From: Apus apus
Taxonomy: Eukaryota; Chordata; Aves; Apodiformes; Apodidae
Assembly (NCBI RefSeq): GCF_020740795.1
Contig: NC_067290.1
Coordinates: forward strand, 16,660,001-16,724,000
DNA length: 64,000 nt
Reading direction: 5' to 3'
In this document: one piece after another, positions 12,901 through 26,031 of the stretch
How the letters are laid out: each line of letters begins with the position of its first letter
Numbering within the stretch: position 1 is the first letter of the stretch
Position numbers and translations under genes: made by a program
Notes under the pieces: model-generated
Told to the model about the DNA's origin: nothing
Seen by the model: only the letters and a program-made list of their open reading frames with translations
Databases searched by the model: none

Positions 12901-15900
12901 CAGTCATGTGAAAGGCAAAACAGGAATTCAGCAGAAGCAAAGCTAGTCGTCTAAGCAGAGGAAACAAGCAGCTTCAGAAGAAAAACAATCCAAAAGCATT
13001 CAGAAAAGGAGCAGATTAAACCCATCATTACCCATATTGTCTCTCTTCTCTTCTCAGGTTAAACAGACTGTTAGTCAAGGCTCATTTCAGTGAGTATCGC
13101 ACAAGCACTGATTTCATTGGAAATAAAAGGCAGTCACAGTAAGAAAGAGCCAAGTCCCCAGTGCCTGGGCTGACAAATGCTGTATATACTGTGCTGCCCT
13201 CTGTGCTGCTTGCGGCAGTTTAGGTTCTGGGCATCTACTAAAATAGTGATAGTACCAATAATACTGAAAATAAATGTTAGATTTTGGTACCTTCTCCTTT
13301 GCTGCTTCTTGCACAAAAATTGCCTTCTTTCTTTCCTGTTCAACCTTCATCTTTTCCATTTCTAGCTGAGTAGCCAGCAATGTCTACAAAAATAAATACA
13401 GGTTGTTAATGTCCTGCTAGTTCAGAGCTGAACAGTAACACAGCTTAAAGCTGAAGTAGGCAATACCTTTTCTTTCTTTGCATCTTCCAAGGTTTTTGCA
13501 TACTCATCTTTGAGTCCTTCTAGTTCAACCTCATACCTACATTGAGGAAAGAGAGAGGCAGAGGAAGCCAGTAAATAAGCATTCTGTGTTTACTTTAGAT
13601 TCATGTGCTTTTAAAACAAATAAATCTTCAAGGCTTTAAAACATGATGAAAGTAGCATACTTCAGATAGTCTTTAGCATGAAAAAAACCACCCTGAGCAA
13701 GCTGGACAACTTTATCAGTAGCTGTCATCATTTTGCACAGTTACATCAACCCTCAAAAGAACCAGGTCCCCCAACCTGCAGAGATCTGCTGCGGAAGGTT
13801 ACATAAGAAAGGCTGCTCCATTTCCCTTCAGTTTTAAACAGATGCTGTTAACAAAAAATGCAACTCACCTACTGTTTTCATTTTCCATTTTTTTCAATCT
13901 GTTTCTTTCCACTTCTAGTTGAGCCTGAAGGCGTGTATTTTCTTGCCTTAAAAGACTATTCTGAGACTCAGTAGAAGACATCTGAATTTTATTAGAAAGA
14001 AGTTCTTCTGTAGCAGCCCGTTCTCTCTCAGCAGCTGCTGCTAGAAGAGTTTGAGACTCACCTAACATTAAGTAAAGAAAAACATGGAATGTAACTTCTT
14101 TGATGAAACATCTATAACTATTTCAGCATCAAAATGGAATGAGATTTTTTTAGATGAAACTATTTTTTCTTAAAAAAAAAACCACAAACAACCAAACTTT
14201 TATCTTGTAAATGACATTAAATATTTTCCAGTATACAGTGAGAGGAAGAAAGCAAAGCAGAACAAGGAGACTTCATACTCTTTCAGAATGCAGTATACAG
14301 CTAAGATTGCCTCCAGAAAAGAACTCACTTCTCTGGGCCCACCTTTGGACATTTTATGCATTTTTCATTTAAAGTAATAGCTTAATACTGTATGAACAAA
14401 TCTATGTCTCATTTTCTCTGTAGTTAGATAAGTAAATGATTTTAATCTTTTCAATACAGAATCTAATCACCAGGCTTGACAACTGAAAATGCTGGTGCAC
14501 TTCCAGTGTCTGTGTGTCCATCCTTACTTTAGATGCTGTAAAGACATATACAACTTAACATCTTTGTCTTACAACCTGTATTTTAAAGAGTATCAGTGAA
14601 TTATCTGTCCCAGAATACCCCACATACATTTCCTTACAGAAAAGCTTTTTGTGCTCATGTGTCCTGACCCACCGTTAAGGCTCTGGAGAAGTGTCAGGTC
14701 CTGTTAATTTACCTTCAGACATCTTACAACTTCATCAAGAGCCTCATTGTTCAGTAAAAGCTACAAATTCTTACCAAGCCTGTCAGAAAGGTTCTTTTCC
14801 AATTTTTCCCAAGCAGAGGTCTGTGCTCCCAGCGTGGCTTGCAGATTCTCTATCTGCCGGAGAAGGGGCCGTGTGGCAGATGTTACACTCTGACTTAACT
14901 CTTGGTTCCGGCTCTCTGCTTCCTGCAGTCTCTGAAATTAGAAATTAAACATAATTTAGCTTTCAAATCAGAAGATGGATTAAAATATTGATACAGAATT
15001 CTGCCTAATATGCAGCAGTTCCTTTACTTTCTCAAATTCTTATGTTCAAACTCCCAGTGAAGTGTGAAATTTCAAGACAGAAGCCTAACATTTTTAGATA
15101 TTGATAGAGCAACAGCCCAGAAATTTACATTTTGAGACCCCTCTGGACATTGCTGGAAAGATCCTGGCAACAAGCTTTTTATCTTCTGGACCTTAAGAAG
15201 AAAAATATTCTTAAGCAGCTGAAGAGGAACTTAAAATGTTTGCTAGCAGTTTCAGAGGACTATTACAAACTTAATGGCTGTACTTTCTCTTATACTAAAA
15301 GGATAGCATTACATTTTAAAGGCATGATAAAAATCATGTGTTCGATACGTAATTAAAAAAAAAAAACATTTCCTTTAATATTTTCATTGTTCTACACAGT
15401 ACAAATACTGCAGGTAGCCAGGAAACCAAGGCCTTTCTTTCAGGCTATTCATGTCATGCTAGCTTTTCATTTGCAGTTTTCAGGATACGAGCTGACACCA
15501 TCTATTTGCTGTAGCACCTGCTGTAGTTCGCTGATTTCCTGGCGTAAATAGTCTTCCTTTCTTGCTGCCTGCTGCTCCGCACGCTGCAGTGCCAGCCTCA
15601 GGTCTGCCACCTGAAGAAACAAAGACATGGGCACTAACCTCTTGCCAAGTTAGAGACCACCTATTTACTCACTGCTGCAGTCCTGTACCACTTTTGTACA
15701 CTGTTAGACAGAGTATGTCTCTTTAGAAATTAAAGGCTTTGCATGGACACCAATAGTTACACTCATTTATCTTTCACTACAAATTTTGTCCAACTAAATT
15801 TCTTGAACTTCGCATCCTGGTAAGAGCACTACAGACTTGAAATAGAGCCTGTCAAACTAATTTGCTTAGGCAAAATTTAAATTATTTTAAAATAAAATGA

Positions 15901-18900
15901 GTATTTTAAAGCATGACTGCCACTGAAGACTGAACAAGTTCACAGAAAAGTCACTCAGTGGGTATTTGCTAAGTACACAAAACTGAGTTCCACCTCACAC
16001 TGCACCTGGTCCATTACATCAGATGCACACACCATCCCAGTACGTTCATTTGCTCAGTGATAAGGTTTTATTCTCTGCATTTCAGCCCCACCTGAATTGC
16101 CAAAGCCTCTTGCTGCTGCCGTGCCTCGTCCTGGGCCTTCTCCAGAGCTAACCCAAGCTCTTCTTTTGCCTTCATCTCCCGACTGAGGGCTGCTTCTTGT
16201 GCCTCACTGTCCTTTGTAGCATTAGCTTTATGAAGATCTGCAAGTTCCCTGGGGAGGAAAAAAACCAAATAAACCTACCCTGCATTTACAGTTTACACAG
16301 TGCCAACAGTGACTCTGCAAACACCTTTGTTACATACTAACACTTCACAAGCAATAGACAGAGAAACTGAATGTATAGTTGAAGACAGGAACACAAATAT
16401 TTGCTTACTTGTATGCACTGTCAAGTGCTGCCTGGACACTTCTGTTGCGTTCTTCAAGGTCTTCCACTTCTGCCTGAAGTTTAGTAAGATCCTTTTCTTG
16501 TCTCTCTACAACACTGTTCAGTTGCTTAATGCTGTCTCGATGCTGCTTCTCCAGGTCTTCCTTGCCATCAAGCACCTATCAGAGAGCAAAAAAGAAGTAT
16601 GAGACACCACCAGTACATGGGGTGAACAATGCCACCTGAGCACGACAACTGTGGCAACCAATTCAGGGTGAAGTTACACAAAATGCTGAACCTGATCTAA
16701 CACTTCACCAACAGTGAAAGGTTTTGCTTCTCCCTCTCCCCCAGAGGAGGGGGCTCTTCACCAGCTTCACAGACTTCCTCGTACCGGCTTCTGCTGCCTC
16801 TAGAGTCCTGATTCAATCACTAACTGACCAAAAAAAGGCCACAATTTGTCTGGTACAGGTTTTGGAATTGAAATTTAGTGAACTCAATTAGGTCAGCCCA
16901 CCTGGTAACCACCAACTCCAGTGCAAACAAGCAGTTGGAGAGATACCCACTGCAGTTATAAACTGCTCTGAGAATATGCCCAGAAATCACACCTCAGTGC
17001 TCCAATAATTTGAAATAGAGGAGTCTCCCAGAAAAGAAAAAAACTCAACAACCTATCAATCTACCTTGAGCCTCCCCAAAATGCTATTCTGCAGCTAACA
17101 TTAAAAGCTTTTTTTAAAAAAAACAACCCAAAATGTATTACCTGTTTTAAATGCTGCAACTCCTCTTCCAATTCTTTAATTTTTTTGTTCTGTTTCGTAT
17201 TAACATTTTCTCTCTCTTTCTCCTTGGCTCTTAATTTCTTAATAATGTTGGAATTATGCAGCTGCTGTTTGGAAAGCTTTTCTCCTGTGAAGAAAATGAA
17301 GATAAAGCTAGTGCATATTCTATGAACTGTCTCTATTCACACCTCCCCCTGCTATTCAGTCTGGTGAAAATAATAATTAAATAGGTATCAAAATACTTAT
17401 ACTTTTAAATGCAAGTTCTTAAGTTTTAAATCTACCTTATCCTGAGATGACCTTGCTCTACTAAGCTACAGTGAGACAGGACAGGCAGTGAAAGGCTTTG
17501 AAAGTAAAATAAATGAGACCATTGTATCAGGAAACAAAACAAAATTGCCTGTTTGTTTAGCAATTGTATTTTGCTTTCAATATTAAAAAGTAGTAAGGGA
17601 GACATTGTAGAAATGCCTTGAACAATGCCCTAGTTAGATTTCTGCGGAACAGAACATGGAGCATTGTACCACACACTGGTTTTATCCTACAGCACCTTCT
17701 CATGCATGTTGCAAAAGTACCTCTCCAGCTCTATGGATCTGACTGATCCCTCCTGTTGCTCTTTACTTTTCACTAATTTTTTTATTAAAAAGTTCAGAAT
17801 CTTCTAACATGCTCCAAATAATGCTTTTCCCCACACAAAGAAGGCTCATATGTGAAGGCAGTACATTTCAAACTATTCTACAAGTTTTTAGTATTAAAAT
17901 TTTGTTTTAATTCTCACCTTCCTCCATTAATCCTTTGATTTGCTCTTCTTTTTCTTTCAGTAATTCAGCAGTTTCATTACTATTAAGTCTAGTAGCCAAT
18001 TCTTCTTTAACAGTCTTTACTTCCTAAATATTAAAATAAAATACTTAAGACCGCTTATTAAAATATATTTATGGATAAATGCACAGTAAGCTACACTAAT
18101 CACCTTTTTCTCTCCACTTCCTCTCAAAAGGCTGTTATCTGAAAACAACTGAGGTTGGAAAGGAACTCTGGAGATTATCTGATGAAATCAGATTGCTCAG
18201 AGCCTTACTCCATCAAGTTTTTAAAACCCCCAAGGATTGAGACTCCCTAAATTCTCTGTACAATTTGTTCCAACTCCTCCTTCCATTTCACCTTCTACAC
18301 TTTCAACATTTGCAATACAGTAAAAACAAACTGTTACACACAGGTACCAGAGAATTTTTCTGTTTCAGCTTACTACTGTGCCAACACAGTGACACATGCA
18401 GTGACAGAACAACTGGGACAAGTCGTTTTTTGTTGCCCAGTTACAGATTTGAGTTTACTTTTTGAAGACTAGCAAGAAGCTTGAGAAATGTAATGTTGTG
18501 ATGCCAGGTCAAGAACATTTCAACTCCATAAGCTTTGTTGCTGCAGACTTCTTTGCTCATCCCAAACCAATCCATCACCAATTCTTAATTTTTCTACTAG
18601 TTAATCCTCTGCAGAAGCCACTCCCATTCTTTGCCACTTCCTCACATCCCATTCTTCTCCCTCACACCAATGCAAACCCATATATGCATACAAAGTAAGC
18701 AAGAGCAAACATTAAACCCTTCTCTTCCCCCAAATCAGACTAACTGTAACTCAAATGAGTTCCCTTACTTAGCTGACAACACAGCTGCCAGAATACACAT
18801 GTCAACACAAGGAAATAACAAGCAGCCAGGGAGGCCAGAATCAGCTTATGCTAGATACTAACATTATCAGATAGCATTGTCCATCTCATGCTTTTCCTGA

Positions 18901-21900
18901 GCTTAATTGGTATGATTTTACATCAAGAAATGTACTTGCCTTCTAAAATAAAACATTAATTTCACCAAAAAATCAAATTACCTTTCTAGCTGCATCCCTT
19001 TCCTTGCAGGCCAGCTGGAGCTTCTTCTCAGCATCCGCAATCCTCTGAGCAAACTCCTCTTTAAGAGAGGAAAGGCTACTGCTCTCTTCTTTCATTCTAA
19101 ACATTTCACTACATTTAAAAATCAGCATTTCAGAACAGTTGCACAGTTATGTGACATTCCAAGCAGTTTGTAACAGGTTGTCTGAAAGGCTTTTAAAATA
19201 TATTGGGTTTTTTAAAATTGTATTTTGCACACTAACCAGCAAGCAAAAAAACCACATTCGTATTAGAGGTCCTTATCAAAGATACCCATTAATTCAGTAA
19301 TTTATCCATTAAAACAATGAAATGCTTGATATACCTTAAATGTTTTGCCCCTTAATCAAGTTCTTTCTCATTAACCATAGTCTGTATCACATACAGGGCA
19401 AATCATTAGATGTATTTTTAAGTTAAGATCAATGTAGTCATTAAACAATACCTTCACATGCTCTCTGTACATTTTTTAACTTCATATTTGATCAGTGAAC
19501 TGGTAAACCAAGTTCATCCACTTGTATCAGAAAAGTCAGCCTCCCTTAATAGCTGAATCCAGTCTTTTAACCAGGTGAGACTCTACGCATTTGTTTGTCA
19601 TTCCTCCTGCTTACTTCCTGAAAAATCTTTCACCAGCCTCTTCCCAAAAGAGATTTTGGCTCAAGAAATAACATGTCTTTAATAACATGTCTTTTTGCAC
19701 ATGCAATCATTATTTCCACCTTTCCCAGAGAGTGCACATCCCTTGCGACCTTTATTCTAGTTAAAAAGCTACTTGGTTTACAATATTGTCTACTGACTGC
19801 ATCACAGTAAAGTTACAGCTACACCCACTAGTGCATATATTTTCATACTTACTCTTTGAGGTTATCATAAGCTTCTTCCAGGCGTGCCTTTTCTTTACTA
19901 GTGCTTAATAACTGTATTTCCCTCTTCTCCAGTTTCTCAGTTAATGAATCAATCATCTGGACAATGATTTTACAGGTAAAGATCAGGTGAATGGGACAAT
20001 TAAAACACAAGAGGGGCAGGATTCCCCTCTCCCCCCACCATTCCCACCCAACACTATTTAAAACTGAACTTGTCAATGTTTTGAAGAATTTATCATAATT
20101 TCCTAAAAATTAGAGAAGATTACCATGCCACATTAATTTAGAACTAAGCAGTATCTAAACACAACACTTTTCTAGCATTTTTAACAAAAAAAAATCCTAC
20201 CCAATAAGTACATGTGCCTAAGTCCCTCGACAAAATCATCAGCAGTTATATTTAATTATAATGTAAGGTTTTAAACAGATCTGATAGCCTATAAAACTAT
20301 AGCCATTAAGACTCCTACTGCTCCTTATATCACTCTTCACAGAATCACAGAATTTACATGAGATGGTCTCTTCTGTGAAACATTAGCACAAAGCAGCAAA
20401 ACAGCATCAGGTGAGGGCAGAAAACTTTCAAGCAGGATCAAGAGCTCATAGCTCACATCTTCAAAATAATTTCTTAACACCAGATTTTGGAAAGCTAAAC
20501 AGAGAAATAACACCAACAGACATGCAAATAAACACAAGTGAAACAGTCTATAAATGTAGCTCAACATGGCCAATGAAAGACAAATTTTGCTGTGGTCTGT
20601 GATAACTATTTCTCATTATGTATAACCTCTGAAGTTCAGAAAACTTAAAGATAACAGTCCATAGTTTTTGAGCTCTCTGAGGAATTCACACTGACGTTCT
20701 GTGCAATTTACACAAAAAATGCTTTCCTTAAAACACAGATTACGTTGGGGTTTTATGAACTCCCAGAAGCAATCGCTTTCCCTTATTACTACAAGAAAAA
20801 CAGCATCAATCTTACAAACATGCCTACAGGGCAAGGCCTATGTCACAGATTAGGCACACAGCCTATCAACAACAACAACAACAAAAAAAAGCAAAGAAAC
20901 AGACCAAAACAAATGTTAAAGGAACTCAGGAATCAAAAACAAGAACAGGGGGACAGGAAGGTCACAAAGGAAATAGAGAAAAAAGAATACACCGGCAAAA
21001 CTGGACAAATTACATTGCTTCGAAATTCCAGTTTACATACACAAGTACCCTACTTCACCACTTTTCTAGTCTTTCCATCTGCCTAAACCAGCCATAAAAA
21101 ATTATTTTAACCTATCCACTATCCATAACTATGTTTATCTTCTCCATTAAAAAGCCTTTATAAAATTAAAGATTATTTCTGCTAAAAACAAACATTAATG
21201 CATCTAGTAAAAAAGGACTTAATTTACACTAACTACTGCTATTCTCAAAGAACATGCATAATGCTCCTAGAATGTAACCAAGTTTGTAAGTCTGTGGAAA
21301 AAAAATTCTTGCAAAATATTATTTCTATTATTGCTGATATACTAAAGGGTTGTAGTTTCATAATTCAAATCAAAATACTTCATGGAATCTCTTTCATAGG
21401 AAAAAAAAAACACCCCAATACACCAAATAACTGAACTAATAATGTATTTGAACTATCAAGGCTTCCTGTTTGCTAGCACTACTGACAACTCTCAATAATG
21501 ATAACTAGGTGGATTAGGTGAAACCCAAAATCATTTGACCATTAATTTCATCAATATTATTCCAGTGCAGAATATCGAGTTTTCTTCTAGGTAGCATAGT
21601 TTAACATCAATTAAATCATGCAAAGAAAGTGAAGCTAATAGCTACATAAGGAGTTGATAGAAGTTTCATTTGTTATTATAGGGTACATTTGCAAAACATG
21701 TTTTACAGCTACCTTGTTAAGCTCTTGCTTTTCAGTGTCCTCTTCTACCAAGTTTTCAACACCATCCTGCTGGGGCTCAGTCTCCTCTTTCACAATCTGC
21801 TCTCCAACAGTTTGCACGGTAGCAACCAGAACATCTGGCTGCTCAGAATTAACAGGGGTTGCACTTCTCCCACTCTCCTCCATCTCTGCCTCCTCGGCAG

Positions 21901-24750
21901 GTAAAACAGGAGCATCACTCAAGTTTTCAGATTTATTTTTCAGATCATCAGCCACTTCTGCCTTTGGTGCAGAAGCACTGACAGCGACAGATGCTGAAGC
22001 AGGAGCCCTGCCTGATAACTCATCATCTGAATTTATTTCGCTCACACTTCTACTATCCAAAGACTGGACACTAAATGAATCGATTCTTTCAAAAGCATCT
22101 GAGGAGCCACAGCTCTCAGTCATTTTTTGAAAGTCATCCAAACGATTATAATCTGCGCAGGCCGATGTAGACAAAAGCTGAAATGATGTCTGCATTAGAT
22201 GAAGACTGGATTTTGAATCTGCAGCTTCTTGTCTTGAACTTACTGAGCTCTCACTTATGACACTTTCATGGTCCAGAACTTCAATGTCACTCGTTGTGGA
22301 TGTCCCCGAGGAGAAAGTGCTAATTGGAGGTGAGGGTGTATTGCTTTGCCTGTCCTCAGTCTTTCGCTCCTTAGTTTCCAAACCCACCTCCTTTGTACCT
22401 GCGTGGAGAGGCTGTGAGGTGCTGCCTGGTGCACCCCCCGCCCCATCCCCTCCTGGGCTGCATTTTTCATTAAGAGCATCTTCAGGTACTTCCAAATTTA
22501 GAGCAGACACCTTTTTGTCAGTAACTTCATTTGTGCTTTCTTCATGCTTGGCATCAGATTCAAGCACAGAATTCTCTTCTAATTTCTCCTTGGGAATATC
22601 AAGGTTTTTCAAGTCCACTAGGCCAGCTACAGAGGGATCCTTCACTTCTGCCTCTGTTGTCACTGGTACTTCCAGCTGACTGGGCTGTTGGGACTCCTTT
22701 AAAGTGCTTTTCACCTCCTCTTTGGGTCGCTGTGATTTGGCTGGAGGTTTGGACACCACTGAATTTTTCTGGATACTCTGAACATCCGTCGGGGAGAGAA
22801 AGGCACTGAAGAAGTTTTCAGATTCATCTACTACCGTCCTCCTCACCGGCTTAGTGATTGCTGTTGGTGACACGGGCTGGTTCTGTGGTTCTGTATTTGA
22901 ACTTAAGCCCCAGGAAGATGTATCCCACCCTCCACTTATGAGAGAGTTTGTTCCTAAAACAAAAAGGCCGAGAACACATTTGTCAGCAGCCCAGGTAAAA
23001 TGATGAGTAATACTGAATTGATTAGTTCTGAAGCTGCCCTAAAACAAGATCAACAGTTCCTATTATTGAATTTCTCACTGATTTTTTTGCAGAACTTGCC
23101 AACAGCAAGGATAGTAAGAATTTCAGCAGCATCCTAAGTGAAAGAGAAACTAAAAAAAAAATTAAAAAATCCAATTTGATTTTGTACCTACAAAAATAAT
23201 CTAGATAACTATTTCAGGCTAATTAAAAACAAGCTCACGTCATAGAGCAGAATCTACTAAAACCCACTGAGGTATAATACTTAAAGGCAACTACCACTTG
23301 CCGAAACTACTGACAGCTATTGGCCTCAAGATCTCAAATTCAGATAATTACTGCTCTCCCTGCCAAAAATACTACAAACATCTGGTTTATTACTACCTTA
23401 ACCAGGATTCAATAGCTTCAGAAAAAGCCCTGTGAGAAAATTTTAACATTCAGAAGATCCTTTACTTTTAAAAAAAATGAATAGTTTCCCCTGAAAAACA
23501 GACATAGCCTGGTCTCTGCTGCTTTCCTTATGAATTTACAGAACTACTACAAAAACTAAGATACCAATTACATTAAAAAAACACGTTTTTGACAAGTTCA
23601 AAGTCTTAAGAAACTAGGGACAACAGATTTCTATAAACAATTACTGTCACTTAAGACAAGGACTAGGTGACTGTCTAGCCCTTGCTCCCACAAAGGGAGC
23701 AAGACATGCAAAAATGACCCCACTCTTTGCTGAGCAACCAACCCAGACTTCACTTTCAGTTGTTCCAGCTTTCAGCTTTCAGAAATCTAACTCTGCTGTG
23801 GGTCTACCTGGAAAGAAACAGCTCCTACAAACATGTGCAGTTCTTCCAGATATATTTGTAGTAAGGACACCAATTCCAGATGACTGCAGCTTCCCAGCCC
23901 TTCTCAATTTTAAGGTATTATTGATGGGAGAAAAAGTTTATAACAAGAGGGCTCGTTTTTGCTCTCTATCTTCTAAACAGCAATTTTGGACGTTCTTACA
24001 GGTTCTACATTAGCACACAAAGGAAACACTTCCTCATAACTGAACCGTGACAGCTTTTCCACCGACACATTCAAGAGATGTGGGGAGAATTCTGGACGAC
24101 ACCCCACAAAGAGTGGCAGCTCCCCTAGGTTCACACAGATCTTTCATCCCCTACTCTGCTCTTCCTGTCACAAAGGGAGAACGCACGCCTCAGAAAGAGC
24201 ATTATTCTCCCCTTTTTTATTAACTGGGCGGCTTTTATCACCTGCGAGTCCCTCAGAACACGAACCAAAACCGCCCTGTGAAACAGGTGCGAAGCGCAGC
24301 GCTGCCCAAGCGACAAACGCACGACCCTGGTGACAAGGACCAGGTGCCGAGTGTTTCCCCTCCCTCGCCCGGGAGGGGGGCACCACAAGAACCGCGGGCG
24401 CTGCAGAAGGGGCTCTGGACGGGGAGGGCTGGTTAAACCCCCTCAGCCCACCCCCCTGCCCGGCCGCGGGGGCAGCCCGAGGGGCCAGGCCGGGGCAGGA
24501 GGCTGAGGGGCCGCCCCCGCCAGCCCCGCTGCGGGCCCCGGCGGCGAGCGAGGCGGCTCAGCCCACCCTGCACGGGGCCGGGGGCCGCCCGCAGAGCCCC
24601 GCGCTTACCGTCGCCGTAGTCGGGGATGACGGCGTCGGGCCAAGGGCTCTCTTCGGCCTGGATGTCCAGCACCCGGTCGATGGACTTCTGGGCCTGCGAC
24701 AGCGCCTGCTTGGCGAAGCTGGAGAGCTGCGAGGCGTTGAACCAGCTCAT
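9906..24750 (-). CDS. TMF1: TMF1, TATA element modulatory factor 1 (Golgi coiled-coil tether)
   Basis: TMF1 (ARA160) is a Golgi-associated coiled-coil protein that binds Rab6 and was also described as a TATA-element binding and androgen-receptor co-regulator protein. Seventeen coding exons sum to 3321 nt, 1106 aa (human 1093): 24609-24750, 21713-22953, 19853-19956, 18982-19108, 17918-18023, 17142-17284, 16409-16575, 16092-16248, 15518-15610, 14775-14931, 13869-14061, 13467-13536, 13291-13383, 11764-11874, 10977-11123, 10398-10523, 9906-10049. The start reads [20 protein letters not shown], as in mammals. The 1241-nt exon 2 (residues 48-461) is acidic, Ser-rich and disordered, with conserved RQSNTPSPP and [20 protein letters not shown]. 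From about residue 462 onward the protein is almost entirely coiled coil. The last about 110 residues, including [20 protein letters not shown], form the conserved C-terminal TMF domain. The stop is at 9906-9908. Confidence 0.97.
12018..12400 (-). mobile_element. CR1 LINE 3' fragment in a TMF1 intron
   Basis: The plus strand begins CACAGAATCACAGAATC and GGTTGGAAAGGACCTCTGAG, the reverse complement of the CR1 3' end. The minus strand encodes the C-terminal piece of CR1 ORF2 ([19 protein letters not shown]) at 12175-12378. An A-rich patch near 12098-12130 interrupts it. It sits in the intron between exons 11764-11874 and 13291-13383, same strand as TMF1. Confidence 0.9.
18140..18330 (-). mobile_element. 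Degraded CR1 fragment in a TMF1 intron
   Basis: The plus strand reads GAGGTTGGAAAGGAACTCTG, then GGAGATTATCTGATG, GCTCAGAGCC and TTGAGACTCCCTAAATTCTC. These match the order of blocks in the reverse-complemented CR1 3' region, with many substitutions and small deletions. The element is old and its limits are approximate. Confidence 0.6.
20866..20889. repeat. (CAA)n microsatellite with A-run
   Basis: A short run of CAA units ends in a run of A, inside the intron between TMF1 coding exons 2 and 3. It may be the decayed tail of a retroposed element, but I recognise no element body beside it. Confidence 0.75.
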
Positions 24751-25030
24751 CCTCCGCGCTGCCCGGCCCCGCGCCGAGCCGGCGGCACCGGGTCAGAAGC
24801 GGAGAGGCGGCCGGGGAGCCACCCTTCCTCACAGCCCGCTCCCCGGCGGGGCCGGCGGGCTCGGGCAGGGCTCCGCGGGCAGGGCAGGCGGGCACGGCCC
24901 CGCGCCTGCGCCCCGCCGCGCTCCACGTCGCCAACAAGGCCGAGCGCAGCCGCGCTGCGGCCCGGGCACGGCGCGGGGAGGAGCGAGGCCTGCGCGGCCG
25001 CCTCGGAAGCCGCGGGGCAGCTCTTCCAGG
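24360..25030 (-). promoter_or_regulatory. TMF1: CpG island, TMF1 promoter and first exon
   Basis: GC- and CpG-dense sequence surrounds the first TMF1 coding exon (24609-24750) and extends about 280 bp upstream of the start codon. No TATA box is evident. The island ends only about 400 bp from the predicted UBA3 poly(A) signal, so TMF1 starts very close downstream of UBA3 on the same strand. Confidence 0.8.
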
Positions 25031-25431
25031 TCAGATGTTAAACAGGCAGCTTTAGTGGCGGCTTCTCAGTGCTTCCTTCAAGTGAGAACCGAGGGCGCTG
25101 CCCTCTAAGCCTCAGGCTCAACTCGCCTAAGTCGCACAGGTTGTGTGAGGCCTTTTAACACTCACAAAACGCTACAGAACTGTTAAAAACTTCCTCGTTA
25201 AAACTGAAGAGCGCAGGGCGCCCGCTGCAGTCCGAGGCTGAAAGATGGAAAGTTTGAACACGGCTGATACACGTCAAGTCAAAGGAGAGAACTGACAGCC
25301 AGGTATCCAGCCCTGCTTACTAAAAGGTCTCTGCCTACAGCAGCCAGGTGATGCCCTAGATTTTTTTGATCAGTTATCCACGCCGTTGAATGTCCATTGA
25401 TAAGCCACAAAATAAAGTGTCTTTATGATTT

Positions 25432-26031
25432 TTTATTAATAAATACCTTAACAGCACCAATGATACTTGAACATAATCTTGCAGCACTGTGTGGGGACTG
25501 CGAGCAGACACGTCTGTATTTTCATGTACAGCTGTTTGTTTTGTCCTTTCACATTTGCTTGTAAACGAAGTTAATCTTTCATACTTCACACCTTCCATAA
25601 GCCTCATCAATATCAAACAAGAGGACACTGCTCATTTTAATCTCCTGCCCTCTTTTGGTTTTAAGGTAACTTAGCAAGTATCGGAGTGCTCCAATTTAAA
25701 ACCAAACTTTGGCCCTTTGGCCACCTTGACATTTCCATGTGTCTGAAGGTATATTAACATTGACATTTTGACAACAAAATCTGGCGGGAAAAAGTGTTTT
25801 CCTATACATCAGAGTTCTGTACATTCATAAGTATTTATACAAATATAATCCACCAAATATTGGCTTCTACATACAATTGTGAAATAGGATGATTCCTTGT
25901 ATTACCTAACCTTCAACACTGCTAGTAGTAACATGAACATTTTGGGTTGCCTTAACACCCACAGAGTACATTTGCTTTACAAGGTGGGTACAGATGCCTC
26001 TTGCTGTATATGCAATTTACTTATGAATAAA
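25432..26031 (-). other. UBA3: UBA3 3'UTR with poly(A) signal
   Basis: AT-rich sequence follows the UBA3 stop codon. A canonical AATAAA on the minus strand is at 25432-25437, giving a 3'UTR of about 0.6 kb. Open frames in this stretch are short and do not look coding. Confidence 0.6.

Noticed and set aside
20335-20360. CACAGAATCACAGAAT block resembling the CR1 tail
   Set aside because: The bases beyond do not continue into CR1 sequence, so it may be chance or too short to call.
21654-22130. 158-codon plus-strand frame opposite TMF1 exon 2
   Set aside because: Shadow of the long open TMF1 exon on the other strand.
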